Below are positions 1 to 8,055 of a DNA stretch of 64,000 nt, piece by piece. The notes below the pieces were generated by a model. The model was not told the DNA's origin. It saw only the letters and a program-made list of their open reading frames with translations, and ran no database searches. The stretch is from NCBI GenBank assembly GCA_963530295.1, contig CAUSCF010000001.1:62001-126000 (forward strand), written 5' to 3'. The DNA is from JABCPE02 sp963530295. Its GTDB lineage: Bacteria > Bacteroidota > Bacteroidia > Flavobacteriales > Weeksellaceae. Both the position numbers and the translations under genes were made by a program. The stretch's first letter is position 1, and the number at the start of each line of letters is the position of its first letter.

Positions 1-332
1 TGGATAACAAAAGAAGCCGAAATGATGTTAGCATATACTCGTCCATTTTCGCCAATCTCTACTCTATCCGCAGAGATATCTCCTTTGATTTCTCCATCGA
101 TGAAGATAGAATCTGCTACGATATTTCCATTAACTTTCCCTGTCTTACCTATGTGCAGGGTGTTTTCACATTTTACATCTCCTTCGAAGAAGCCTTCTAT
201 CTGCGTCATAGCGCTAGTTTCTATCACTCCTTTGAAGTGGGTTTCTGGAGCGATTACATTTACTCCTTTTGATGATACATTCACACTCATTTCGTTTGAT
301 TTTTTCCCATTATTGTTAGAAAAGATTCCCAT
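1..332 (-). CDS. Bactofilin (polymer-forming cytoskeletal protein), 3' end outside window
   Basis: Bactofilins form nucleotide-free filaments of a beta-helical DUF583 domain and scaffold cell-wall enzymes at the membrane. Only the first ~110 residues are inside the window. They show the repeating short beta-strand pattern of the family (for example a run reading GVIETSAMTQIEGFFEGDV, then IHIGKTGKVNGNIVADSIF-like rungs with regularly spaced G, I and V). The reading frame is open to the window edge. The first ATG is at 332; a second in-frame ATG at 288-290 overlaps the stop of the upstream M23 peptidase gene as ATGA, so the true start could be either. Pairing of bactofilin with an M23 peptidase is a known gene order and suggests joint action on the wall. 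Confidence 0.85.
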   Translation of the reverse strand, partial: MGIFSNNNGKKSNEMSVNVSSKGVNVIAPETHFKGVIETSAMTQIEGFFEGDVKCENTLHIGKTGKVNGNIVADSIFIDGEIKGDISADRVEIGENGRVYANIISASFVI

Positions 333-1219
333 TGTACATTTTTTTCATTGTTAAACACTATATTAAAATTACTCTTGTCCCAATTTATAAAATTTTCTGG
401 TTCCACATGCACATTATCATATAAAACTTCATAATGAAGATGCGGTCCTGTGGAATTACCCGAGTTTCCACCCGCGGCTATCACTTTTCCTTTTCCTACG
501 ATTTCACCTACCGTTACATAAATCCTATCCAAATGAGCATAAAGGGTCTTAAAACCAAATGCATGCTCTATGATAACTGTATTTCCATAACCTCCTTTTT
601 CTCCTGCAAAAGCAATTTTTCCCATGGCTGGTGCGATGACATCATCTCCTGTATCCAGTCTCAAATCCACTCCATTATGATGTTTTACTCCTCCACTTAT
701 TGGATGTGTTCTATTTCCAAAATTACTCGTCACTTCCAGTTCCCTCAGTAGAGGATTTCCACTTGGGATGATGTTCAACATCAGGTTTTTTCTTTCCTCA
801 GGAAGATTATTTATATTATCTAAAGTTAAATTTTGCAGTTTTTTCAGCTCCTCTGCTTTTTGTTTCTGCTCTGCAAGATATTTTTTACTAAGTGTTACTA
901 GTTCCTCATTTTTGGAAAGATAATACTGAAATTCCAGATACTGCTGGGATAAAAACCCTATCGCTCCTGCCATCACCAAAAATACAAAACCTAAAAGATA
1001 TGAGCGTAGTTTTTTTAGTTTTTCTTTCCGAAGATTGGTTTGTTTGATATAGTATCTAGATTTATCATCATCTATTTCTATAACTATTTTATGTTCTATG
1101 TTTTCTTTAACCTTCAAAGGAACTTTTTTCTGTCTTTTCATACATTCCAGAATTTCATTCCTTTTTCTTTCTTTTACGATGTTAAATATATCTAATTTGT
1201 TTCCTACTTTTTCTTTCAT
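287..1219 (-). CDS. M23 family metallopeptidase (membrane-anchored, bactofilin-associated)
   Basis: Predicted zinc endopeptidase cutting peptidoglycan cross-links in the periplasm. The 310-residue product has a basic cytoplasmic N-terminus, one membrane segment at about residues 73-92, a charged coiled-coil stretch at about 100-130, and a C-terminal LytM/M23 domain from about 160. Zinc ligands are visible as H181 and D185 in HHNGVDLR and the H260-x-H262 pair in GPHLHYE; H229 in YAHL is the usual additional active-site histidine, so the enzyme looks catalytically competent. The end of this gene overlaps the start of the bactofilin gene, which points to translational coupling. Confidence 0.9.
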   Translation of the reverse strand: MKEKVGNKLDIFNIVKERKRNEILECMKRQKKVPLKVKENIEHKIVIEIDDDKSRYYIKQTNLRKEKLKKLRSYLLGFVFLVMAGAIGFLSQQYLEFQYYLSKNEELVTLSKKYLAEQKQKAEELKKLQNLTLDNINNLPEERKNLMLNIIPSGNPLLRELEVTSNFGNRTHPISGGVKHHNGVDLRLDTGDDVIAPAMGKIAFAGEKGGYGNTVIIEHAFGFKTLYAHLDRIYVTVGEIVGKGKVIAAGGNSGNSTGPHLHYEVLYDNVHVEPENFINWDKSNFNIVFNNEKNVQWESFLTIMGKNQTK

Positions 1220-1296
1220 TGGTTATTAAAATTTTATTTCAGCATAAAACAAACCTCCTTCAAAAAATTATCTCATTTTTAATCTCAATATAACTT

Positions 1297-2091
1297 TTAC
1301 CATCCGCCACTGGCTCCGCCGCCGCCGAATGTGCCTCCGCCGCCAAAACCGCCAAAGCCACCGCCAGAACTTCCCCCACCAGAAGATGGGAAGCCCCAGA
1401 ATGTACCAGGGAAACTGCTTCGCCCCCTGCGGGAAATAATAACATCATCAAAATCGGTATATCCGCCACCTCGTCCGCCGCCACCTTCGTTACCATATTT
1501 GATTAAAATTATCATTATTATGATAAAGGCAACAAAAATCAAAACAGCCACCATTGCAAAATCTCCTTCTTCTTTTTTCTTTTTCTGTGGTTTAAATTTC
1601 CCCTGTGTAGCTTCCATCAAGGCATTTACCCCTTCATCTATTCCTTCATACCATTTCCCTTGTTTAAATTTGGGAATGATAAGATAATCTATAATTTGCC
1701 CAGCAACAGAGGCTGTCAGGTATTTTTCCACAGCTCTTCCCTGCTGTATGGAAATTTGTCTGTCTTCGGTAGCAATCAGAAAAACAACTCCATTGTCCAC
1801 TCCCTTTTTTCCAATTCCCCAAGTCTGCCCAAATCTAGTAGCGAGAAAGTTAATATCCTCTCCCTTGGTGGAAGGGATGATAACCACCTCTATTTCCGTA
1901 GATGTGCTATCCTCAAATTTTATCAGTTTCTGGTTCAGCAGTTCCTTTTCCTCCGAAGAAAGAAGCCCCGCCTCATCATACACAGGATATAGTACTTTTG
2001 GTTTCTCAGGAATAGTATACTGAGCCGAAAGACTGCTGCCTACACTAAACAACAAAACCCATATGAAATTTCTAAGAAAATGTAATCTCAT
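1297..2091 (-). CDS. TPM-domain (YgcG-like) protein with signal peptide and Gly-rich tail
   Basis: TPM (TLP18.3/Psb32/MOLO-1) domain protein of the YgcG type; cellular role in Bacteroidota is not established, though it is typically encoded with LemA. The product has an N-terminal signal sequence ending near SLSAQ, a TPM domain at roughly residues 35-165 (with the typical DNGVVFLIATEDRQ segment), a single membrane segment near 180-205, and a glycine/serine-rich C-terminal tail ending GASGGW, which is usual for YgcG proteins. ATG candidates are at 2091 and 2103; I chose 2091 because it places a basic residue directly before the hydrophobic core. The start overlaps the upstream TPM gene (stop at 2072). 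A GTG further upstream at 2118 is less likely. Confidence 0.85.
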   Translation of the reverse strand: MRLHFLRNFIWVLLFSVGSSLSAQYTIPEKPKVLYPVYDEAGLLSSEEKELLNQKLIKFEDSTSTEIEVVIIPSTKGEDINFLATRFGQTWGIGKKGVDNGVVFLIATEDRQISIQQGRAVEKYLTASVAGQIIDYLIIPKFKQGKWYEGIDEGVNALMEATQGKFKPQKKKKEEGDFAMVAVLIFVAFIIIMIILIKYGNEGGGGRGGGYTDFDDVIISRRGRSSFPGTFWGFPSSGGGSSGGGFGGFGGGGTFGGGGASGGW

Positions 2092-2497
2092 CTGGTAATT
2101 CATTTGGGTTTTCCTCACCGACAGGAAAATACTTTTTCAGCTCTATTCCTGTCGCTAAAATGCCATTTTTCAATCCTTGCAAATAGTCACCTTTCGCAAA
2201 ATCTGCCACCATCTCAGCATGAATTTTATCCCAAAAACTCTGGCATACTTTCTCATGGATACCTTTGTCTCCTATGATGCTCAGATATTTTTGAGCAAAA
2301 TTAACATGAAAAAGGACAGCATTTCTATCCTTAGTTTCATGCATCTGCAATTTCTCAAAAACCTCCCATGCCACACGCTCACTCTCCTGCTCTGTGGAAG
2401 AATCTATATGCACACGAATCTCTCCTGTGGAGTGGTTCTCCGCAGTTTTTATAGCTTCCACCAAAGCCGAAACATCAGTGTCTGAGAGATGGTTCAT
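2072..2497 (-). CDS. TPM-domain protein, short form without signal peptide
   Basis: A 141-residue TPM-domain protein lacking a signal peptide and the glycine-rich tail of its neighbour. The motif STGEIRVHI at about residues 22-31, the RNAVLFHVNFAQKYLSIIGD segment at the domain core and the C-terminal KNGILATGIELKKYFP region fit the TPM family. It sits between lemA (gap of 5 bases) and a second TPM gene (overlap), so the three are one operon. LemA-TPM-TPM triplets are common in Bacteroidota; the biochemical function is unknown to me. Confidence 0.85.
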   Translation of the reverse strand: MNHLSDTDVSALVEAIKTAENHSTGEIRVHIDSSTEQESERVAWEVFEKLQMHETKDRNAVLFHVNFAQKYLSIIGDKGIHEKVCQSFWDKIHAEMVADFAKGDYLQGLKNGILATGIELKKYFPVGEENPNELPDEITFS

Positions 2498-2502
2498 CTT
2501 TT

Positions 2503-3117
2503 TTAGTCTTTAAATACCTCTGGTGCTTTAGAAGCTCCTTCGTCAGCTTTGAAATAAGGTTTTGCTTTAAATTTAGAAAACATTGCAACTATCAGACTTG
2601 TAGGGAAAGTCTCTACTTTATTATTGAATGCTGTTACAGCGTCGTTATAATAAACTGTTTCCGTTCTGATGCTGTTTTCTATAGCGATATATTCTCTTTG
2701 GAAGTTGATATACTGCTGGTCAGCTTTTAGGTCTGGATACTGCTCTGCTACCATCATCAATCTACCCAATGAACTGCTCAGTTCTCCTTGTGCTTTCTGG
2801 AACTTCGCCATGTCTTCTTCCGTCATATTGGTAGGGTCTATAGTAATTTGGGTAGCTTTAGACCTTGCCTCTACTACTTTAGTTAAAGTTTCCTGCTCGA
2901 ATTTAGCATAAGATTTTACTGTATTTTGTAGATTTGGAATCAGGTTTGCTCTTTTTTGATAGACTGTCTCTACATTAGACCATTTATTGAGAACATTATT
3001 ATTCTCTTGCACTAGACCATTGTACTTTCCTACTCCCCAAAATCCTACCACTGCAACAAGCACAATGATGATGATAAGTCCCACTAATCCTATTCCAAAA
3101 CACCCTTTGTTATTCAT
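2503..3117 (-). CDS. lemA: LemA family protein
   Basis: LemA family protein, 204 residues, with a short N-terminal region followed by one membrane helix (about residues 7-27) and a long helical domain. Family hallmarks seen are the YNGLVQENNNVLNKWSNVE and YQKRANLIPNLQNTVKSYA segments and the YYNDAVTAFNNKVETFPTS motif near the C-terminus. Role in the cell is not firmly known; the family is membrane-attached with a helical bundle. It is the first gene of a lemA-TPM-TPM operon, with its own -7 promoter motif upstream at 3151-3158. Confidence 0.93.
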   Translation of the reverse strand: MNNKGCFGIGLVGLIIIIVLVAVVGFWGVGKYNGLVQENNNVLNKWSNVETVYQKRANLIPNLQNTVKSYAKFEQETLTKVVEARSKATQITIDPTNMTEEDMAKFQKAQGELSSSLGRLMMVAEQYPDLKADQQYINFQREYIAIENSIRTETVYYNDAVTAFNNKVETFPTSLIVAMFSKFKAKPYFKADEGASKAPEVFKD

Positions 3118-3150
3118 TATTTTTCTTACTTTATTTGGTTAAACAGATAT

Positions 3151-3158
3151 CAAAGTTA
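3151..3158 (-). promoter_or_regulatory. Putative -7 promoter element for lemA
   Basis: Reads TAACTTTG on the minus strand, matching the Bacteroidota consensus TAnnTTTG, 34 bases before the lemA ATG. No TTG was found at the expected -33 distance, so only the -7 half is supported. Confidence 0.5.
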
Positions 3159-3175
3159 CAAAAAAAATTATAATA

Positions 3176-4405
3176 TCATATATATGACCTGATTTTCTGT
3201 AAAATAATTTCAGTCGCATTAGGCTGAGAATTTACAAAACCTCTTGCTTTTTCAGACATTTCATGTAGAAGCGTTTTATCTTTTAATAATTTTATAATAA
3301 ATTCTGAAGTCTCTTTTTCATTTTCAAAAGATTTCCCTCCATTGGCTCTGATGAGGTTACCTGCTTCTGGATTTTTTTTGTAATGATTCCCAAATATCAC
3401 GGGCACACCGAAAGTAGCCGCCTCTAAAATATTATGCAGTCCCTTGTCATGAAAACCTCCTCCCACAACCGCCAAATCAGCATAAGAATAAATTTTAGAA
3501 AGAAGTCCTATGCAGTCTATTATCAGGATTTTAGCTGATTTTTCTTGTGCGTTTTTGGTTTTCCATTCAGAATATTTCAAAATTTGTTTCTCGTTCTGAA
3601 ACTCAATATTCCGCTTAATATCATGCGGCGCGATGATGATTTTAGCCTCTATTTTATCGGCAATTTCATCAGCAATTTTTTCTTCTGATTTCCAAGAACT
3701 TCCAAAAACCACAAGCGGCTTATCTCCTTTGAATTCTTGGATAAATTCCACAAAATTATCCCGATTTTGAATCTGCTTTACTCGGTCAAAACGGGTATCT
3801 CCAGAAATGGAAGACTGCTCCAAACCTATATTTTTGGCAAGCTGCTCCGAGTGTGTTGTCTGATGAAAGAACCAATCTACATTTTTTTTCAACTCGTTTA
3901 CGAACCACTTCCCATAAGGTTTAAAAAAAATCTGCTTTTCATAAAACAACGCCGAAACCACAAAAATCCTCGTTCCCTTTCTGTGCAGTTCACGAAGAAG
4001 ATGATACCAAAAATCATATTTTACAGTAAAGAAAATTTTGGTGTCAAACTGGGAAATAAACTCCTGTATAGTAGATTTTTTGTCAAACGGAAGATAGCAC
4101 ACTGCATCAGCAATATACTGTTTTTTGACTACATTTTCGTAGCCAGACGGAGAAAAAAAGGTTACTAAAATTTTATAGTCTGGGTATTCGTTTTTTAGTT
4201 TTTCTAAGACAGGAAGCCCCTGCTCATACTCCCCAAGACTGGAAGCATGCATCCAAATTACATTCTGGTTTTTTAGTTTCTCTTGAACGATTGAGAAACT
4301 CTTTCTCCTTCCTTCCACGCCTTTTCGGATTTTAGAACTGAAAACCGCCCCAACTCTCATCCCAAAAACGAGAAAAGAAACGAAAATTTTATAAAAAATA
4401 CTCAT
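3176..4405 (-). CDS. waaA: 3-deoxy-D-manno-octulosonic acid transferase
   Basis: Transfers KDO from CMP-KDO to lipid A precursor (lipid IVA) at the inner membrane, the first core-LPS step. The 409-residue length matches the family. It has an N-terminal hydrophobic anchor, the conserved acidic motif in WMHASSLGEYEQG (about residues 50-62, the catalytic Glu region of the GT30 fold), an FGSSW segment opening the C-terminal half and the nucleotide-binding region GGGFHDKGLHNILEAATFGVPVIFG. Its ATG shares one base with the stop of the NlpC/P60 gene (TAATG), so the two are translated together. Placed with other envelope genes. Confidence 0.95.
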   Translation of the reverse strand: MSIFYKIFVSFLVFGMRVGAVFSSKIRKGVEGRRKSFSIVQEKLKNQNVIWMHASSLGEYEQGLPVLEKLKNEYPDYKILVTFFSPSGYENVVKKQYIADAVCYLPFDKKSTIQEFISQFDTKIFFTVKYDFWYHLLRELHRKGTRIFVVSALFYEKQIFFKPYGKWFVNELKKNVDWFFHQTTHSEQLAKNIGLEQSSISGDTRFDRVKQIQNRDNFVEFIQEFKGDKPLVVFGSSWKSEEKIADEIADKIEAKIIIAPHDIKRNIEFQNEKQILKYSEWKTKNAQEKSAKILIIDCIGLLSKIYSYADLAVVGGGFHDKGLHNILEAATFGVPVIFGNHYKKNPEAGNLIRANGGKSFENEKETSEFIIKLLKDKTLLHEMSEKARGFVNSQPNATEIILQKIRSYI

Positions 4406-5106
4406 TAATTAATTCTTTTAATGAACCGAAGCCTGTGAGTATGTTTATTTTGGTCTTTATTAAAAATCCCAACAGAATCCAGCTGGTCTATCCTCACCTT
4501 TCCATGAGCATGGATAATCTTCTGGTTTTCAAGCATTATCCCAACATGAATAATTCTTCCTTCTTCATTCTCAAAAAAAGCCAAATCCCCAGGCACGGCT
4601 TCTTCTATAAAATCCAAAACAAAACCGCATTCCGCCTGTTGGTAGGCATCTCTGGGCAACTTAATATCTTTTATTTTATAAACCAATTGTGTGAAACCGC
4701 TGCAGTCTATTCCAAAGAAACTTCTTCCTCCCCATAAATAAGGAACATTCAGAAAATCCACTGCAATTTCGGATATGCTTTTTTGTGTATTCTGCTGGTC
4801 TAAATTTTCACATTCCGAACCTGCCGAAAGAAGCATTTTTTGGTCTTTTATAGTGTAAAAAGAAAAATTATCGTTGAGAATTTTCACTTGTCTTCTAGAA
4901 AATTCTTCCTCTGAAACAAGAGAAATCTGTTTAGGATCTACCCAGCCTTCATAGCCATCATAATCTGTTTTTATTTTTGCCCAGTTCCCCGCTGTTTCTA
5001 AAATCTCCACACTCTCGCCAAAAAGCAGCTGAGTAACCATTTCCGCCTTATCCGAATTCTCGGCGCGGACAGGTGCTACGGATACATTGGTTATTGCTTT
5101 ATTCAT
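4405..5106 (-). CDS. NlpC/P60 cysteine peptidase with SH3b domain
   Basis: Predicted gamma-D-glutamyl-diamino acid endopeptidase acting on peptidoglycan stem peptides. Residues about 5-65 look like an SH3b domain (PVR...LLFGESVEILE...NWAKIKTDYDGYEGWV), and residues about 108-220 form the NlpC/P60 domain. The catalytic Cys is C135 in GIDCSGFTQ and the catalytic His is H187 in IIHVGI, with H199/H201 as the third polar residue. No signal peptide is apparent, so it either acts on recycled muropeptides in the cytoplasm (as Bacteroidota YkfC/SH3-NlpC homologues do) or uses an unrecognised export route. It lies 14 bases behind the O-methyltransferase gene. Confidence 0.9.
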   Translation of the reverse strand: MNKAITNVSVAPVRAENSDKAEMVTQLLFGESVEILETAGNWAKIKTDYDGYEGWVDPKQISLVSEEEFSRRQVKILNDNFSFYTIKDQKMLLSAGSECENLDQQNTQKSISEIAVDFLNVPYLWGGRSFFGIDCSGFTQLVYKIKDIKLPRDAYQQAECGFVLDFIEEAVPGDLAFFENEEGRIIHVGIMLENQKIIHAHGKVRIDQLDSVGIFNKDQNKHTHRLRFIKRIN

Positions 5107-5120
5107 TGTGATTAAATGTT

Positions 5121-5768
5121 TTATTTCTTTCGTAAAATATTGATTCCGTCTCGCAAAGGTAAGATTACATTTTCAAAATCACCATCTTTGGAGACTATTT
5201 CGTTTAGTTCTTTTATTCTTTTTGTCATTTTGCTCTTTGGATTTTCCTCTAAAACTTTGCCATACCAAAGAACATTATCAAACAGCACCACTCCGCCGCT
5301 TCTGAGTCTGGATTTTATCAGATTGAGGTAATCTACATACGCCGCCTTGTTCCCATCTATGAAAACCAAATCATACATTTCATCCGTGTTTTGTAGAAAC
5401 TCTCTTCCATCTTGAAGACAAAAATTTATTTTCTCGGCAAAATCACTTTCCGCAAAATATTTCTTCGGCAAATAGGACAATTCTTCATTGATGTCCAGCG
5501 TCGTTATTTTTCCATTCTCAGCCAGTCCCTCAGCCAGACAAAGCGTGGCGTAGCCTGTGAAAGTCCCTATTTCTAAAATATTTTTAGGTGACAAAAGTTT
5601 AGAAATAATCGCCAGAAAACGCCCCTGCTGTTTCCCTGAAATCATATGCGGCTGCTCTGTTACACGATAGGTTTCCTCTCTCAATCTTGCCAAAATTTCT
5701 GGTTCCTGAGAGCAGTATTTCTCCAAATAATCATCCATTTCTGGACTCAATTCACTAAAAAAACTCAT
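5121..5768 (-). CDS. SAM-dependent O-methyltransferase (class I, O-MT family 3)
   Basis: A 215-residue class I methyltransferase similar to caffeoyl-CoA/catechol O-methyltransferases. The SAM-binding glycine motif is seen as LEIGTFTGYATLCLAEGL (about residues 65-82), the acidic motif as TLDIN and the metal-binding region as DLVFIDGNKAAYVDY (about 133-147). The natural substrate cannot be told from the sequence. It begins an operon with the NlpC/P60 and waaA genes and is separated from ompA by a strong terminator hairpin, with a -7 element between the two. Confidence 0.9.
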   Translation of the reverse strand: MSFFSELSPEMDDYLEKYCSQEPEILARLREETYRVTEQPHMISGKQQGRFLAIISKLLSPKNILEIGTFTGYATLCLAEGLAENGKITTLDINEELSYLPKKYFAESDFAEKINFCLQDGREFLQNTDEMYDLVFIDGNKAAYVDYLNLIKSRLRSGGVVLFDNVLWYGKVLEENPKSKMTKRIKELNEIVSKDGDFENVILPLRDGINILRKK

Positions 5769-5788
5769 TCCTCTGATGATTTATGTGT

Positions 5789-5796
5789 CAAAAATA
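5789..5796 (-). promoter_or_regulatory. Putative -7 promoter element for the O-methyltransferase operon
   Basis: Minus-strand TATTTTTG matches TAnnTTTG, 21 bases before the ATG at 5768 and directly beyond the ompA terminator hairpin, so it is well placed to start the O-methyltransferase-NlpC-waaA transcript. A -33 box is not evident. Confidence 0.4.
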
Positions 5797-5797
5797 A

Positions 5798-5825
5798 AAA
5801 AACCTTAGAGATTTCTAAGGTTTTT
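5798..5825 (-). terminator. Rho-independent terminator behind ompA lipoprotein gene
   Basis: A perfect 12-bp inverted repeat (arms 5798-5809 and 5814-5825, loop GATT on the plus strand) lies 17 bases after the ompA stop. On the minus strand the second arm runs into a T-rich tract. Confidence 0.85.
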
Positions 5826-5841
5826 CTGAATTTTAATTTCA

Positions 5842-6678
5842 CTATTTTTTCACAGGAGCTACATCCATAAGCTGCATGAATTCCTCCAGCTTCGGCATGA
5901 TGATAATCTCCGTTCTTCTGTTTTCTGCTCTACCAGAAACACTCATATTAGTAGATTTAGGGTTGTATTCACTTCTACCACCAGCTGTTATTCTTGATGG
6001 ATTTACCCCAAATTTAGTTTGTAGAATTTTCGCTATCGCAGTCGCTCTAAGCGCTGATAAATCCCAGTTGTCTCTTGGCAGGTTAGATGAGTTTAACGGC
6101 ACATTATCCGTATTTCCTTCTATCAAAACAGAGTATTTATCGTAGTCATTGATTACTTTTGCTACTTTTCCTAGCACTTCTTGTGCAGCAGGAAGAACAT
6201 TGTAATCTCCTGTTTTGTAAAGCATTTTATCAGAAAGCGAAATCATCACCACTCCTTTCAATACTTTTACTTCTACATCTTTATCAGCTACATTGTCTAG
6301 TGAACGCTTCATTTTATTAGACAAAGCCAGATTCAAACTGTCATTTCTAAATTTAGCATTCGTAAGCTGTTTGATATATGCGTTAGAAGCATTGATTTCT
6401 CCTACCAGTTTATCTATATTAGAAGATGATTTACCTGTATTAGACAAACATGCATCTAGAGAAGATTTTAGAGATGCACTCTGTTCTTTTAGCAAATTAT
6501 TTTCGCTAAGCAAACCAGCGTTTTTAGCCTTTAAATCTTGGATTTCTCTCTGTCTTTCAGCTACATTCTCTATTGCTTGTTTATAGTTACTATTAAGTAT
6601 ATCATACTGTTTTTTACTAACACAAGATGTCGCTGTAAGTGCCACCGTACCGATGACAAACATTTTCATTAATTTCAT
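5842..6678 (-). CDS. OmpA-family peptidoglycan-binding lipoprotein
   Basis: Outer-membrane lipoprotein anchoring the envelope to peptidoglycan. The 278-residue product has a lipobox (ALTATSC, Cys at residue 19), a coiled-coil region at about 25-95 with Glu/Lys/Asn-rich heptads, and a C-terminal OmpA domain at about 145-270. The OmpA peptidoglycan motif is visible as IEGNTDNVPL ... NWDLSALRATAIAKIL, with the conserved GRAENRRTEI near the end. Followed by a terminator, so it is probably monocistronic, with a -7 element upstream at 6707-6714. Confidence 0.93.
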   Translation of the reverse strand: MKLMKMFVIGTVALTATSCVSKKQYDILNSNYKQAIENVAERQREIQDLKAKNAGLLSENNLLKEQSASLKSSLDACLSNTGKSSSNIDKLVGEINASNAYIKQLTNAKFRNDSLNLALSNKMKRSLDNVADKDVEVKVLKGVVMISLSDKMLYKTGDYNVLPAAQEVLGKVAKVINDYDKYSVLIEGNTDNVPLNSSNLPRDNWDLSALRATAIAKILQTKFGVNPSRITAGGRSEYNPKSTNMSVSGRAENRRTEIIIMPKLEEFMQLMDVAPVKK

Positions 6679-6706
6679 ATCATCAAAATATTTAAATTAC
6701 GCTGCC

Positions 6707-6714
6707 CAAAGGTA
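6707..6714 (-). promoter_or_regulatory. Putative -7 promoter element for the OmpA lipoprotein gene
   Basis: Minus-strand TACCTTTG fits TAnnTTTG and lies 29 bases upstream of the ATG. The same octamer stands before dnaN. No TTG at the -33 spacing. Confidence 0.5.
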
Positions 6715-6765
6715 ACAATTTTATTTGATATAACGGACTTTATCTCTATTTATTGTTATTTTTAT

Positions 6766-6773
6766 TACTTTTG
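6766..6773 (+). promoter_or_regulatory. Putative -7 promoter element for tilS
   Basis: TACTTTTG fits TAnnTTTG but ends only 4 bases before the tilS ATG. If used, the transcript would be leaderless or nearly so. Confidence 0.35.
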
Positions 6774-6777
6774 TCTT

Positions 6778-8040
6778 ATGCTTAGTTTTGATTCTTTTAA
6801 TGAAGAAATAAACAAAATCACTAGAGATTTTACACAAAAGAAAATCCTCCTCGCGGTGAGCGGAGGCGCCGACTCTATGGTCATGTTTGACCTTTTCCGA
6901 AAGAGAGTTGCAAAGCAGAATGATTTTATAATTTCGGCAGCGCATATCAACTACAAGTTGCGCGGTGAAGACTCTGATTTAGACCAAAAAATAGTAGAAG
7001 ACTACTGTGAAAAACATAAAATTCCGCTGTTTATCTATTCCGTTTCAGAAAAGGACAACAAACCCGAAAACGGCTCTATACAGCTCTGGGCGAGAGAGCT
7101 GAGATACCATTTTTTTCATAAAATCTGCGAAGAAAACAGCATAGATTTTATAGCGACTGCCCACCATCTGAATGACCAACTGGAAACCTTTTTCATCAAC
7201 CTAATGCGTGGAAGCGGTCTGAAAGGACTGAGCGGCATCCCAGCAAACGAAAACAAAATTCTGCGTCCGCTTTTGGCTTTCACAAAGGAGGAAATCTATG
7301 ATTTTGCGGAGAAAAATTCGGTGCCTTTCCGTGAAGATATTTCTAACAAAAAAAATGATTATTTAAGAAACAAAATCAGAAACCTCATCGTTCCAGAGCT
7401 GGTAAATGCAGATTCTAATTTTATTCAAAATTTTAGCAAAAGCCTCGATATAATCCAGCAAAGCAGTGGTTTCATCAAACAAAAAGCGGAAGAATTCATC
7501 GCTGAAAATGGAGTAAAAACTGACAACCGCCTGATTTTCAATAAAAAGAAACTATGTAAAACACAGGATATAATGAAATTTGAAATTCTGAATAAATTCG
7601 GATTCGGCAGCGAGACAGAAATTCAAAAAATATTTTCAGCCGAGACAGGAAAGGTGTTTTTCAACAAAGATTTTTCGCTAAAAATAGATTATGCAGACAT
7701 CATTATTAGTCCTAAAAACAAAGAAAAAGAAAACGAATTTCCCACCAAAATCAGTTTCTCTGAAACAGAAAAATTCTACAAAATAGAAGATTTCAGAATC
7801 CAAAATTCTAACCCTTGGCTTTTCAATAAAGAGAAGGTTTTTCCTCCCTTTGAGCTGAGAAAACCCAAAGAAGGAGATATTTTTCAACCGAAAGGAATGT
7901 TTGGAAAAAAGAAAATATCCAAATTCCTAAAAGATGAAAAAATATCCTGCCTTGACCGCGAAAAAATCGGTATCCTCTGCGACACCAAAGGACAGATTTT
8001 AGGCGTGTTTCCTCTGCGGCAGGACGGGAGATTTATATGA
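6778..8040 (+). CDS. tilS: tRNA(Ile)-lysidine synthetase
   Basis: Converts C34 of tRNA-Ile(CAU) to lysidine using lysine and ATP, which changes the codon read from AUG to AUA; essential in most bacteria. The 420-residue product has the N-terminal PP-loop AVSGGADSM (SGGADS at residues 28-33), the TAHHLNDQLETFFINLMRGSGLKGL segment (about 127-150) typical of TilS, and the C-terminal substrate-binding domain with LRKPKEGDIFQPKGM and KISKFLKDEKIS. It is transcribed divergently from ompA and convergently with the CPBP pseudogene. Confidence 0.96.
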   Translation: MLSFDSFNEEINKITRDFTQKKILLAVSGGADSMVMFDLFRKRVAKQNDFIISAAHINYKLRGEDSDLDQKIVEDYCEKHKIPLFIYSVSEKDNKPENGSIQLWARELRYHFFHKICEENSIDFIATAHHLNDQLETFFINLMRGSGLKGLSGIPANENKILRPLLAFTKEEIYDFAEKNSVPFREDISNKKNDYLRNKIRNLIVPELVNADSNFIQNFSKSLDIIQQSSGFIKQKAEEFIAENGVKTDNRLIFNKKKLCKTQDIMKFEILNKFGFGSETEIQKIFSAETGKVFFNKDFSLKIDYADIIISPKNKEKENEFPTKISFSETEKFYKIEDFRIQNSNPWLFNKEKVFPPFELRKPKEGDIFQPKGMFGKKKISKFLKDEKISCLDREKIGILCDTKGQILGVFPLRQDGRFI

Positions 8041-8055
8041 TAAATACACGATTTC

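Noticed and set aside
22..354. Plus-strand 110-codon ORF at the window start
   Set aside because: Antisense of bactofilin, which has a family-typical sequence; the plus-strand product has none.
1331..1687. Pro-rich plus-strand ORF opposite the TPM gene
   Set aside because: It is the antisense shadow of the Gly-rich tail of the TPM protein (Gly codons read as Pro on the other strand).
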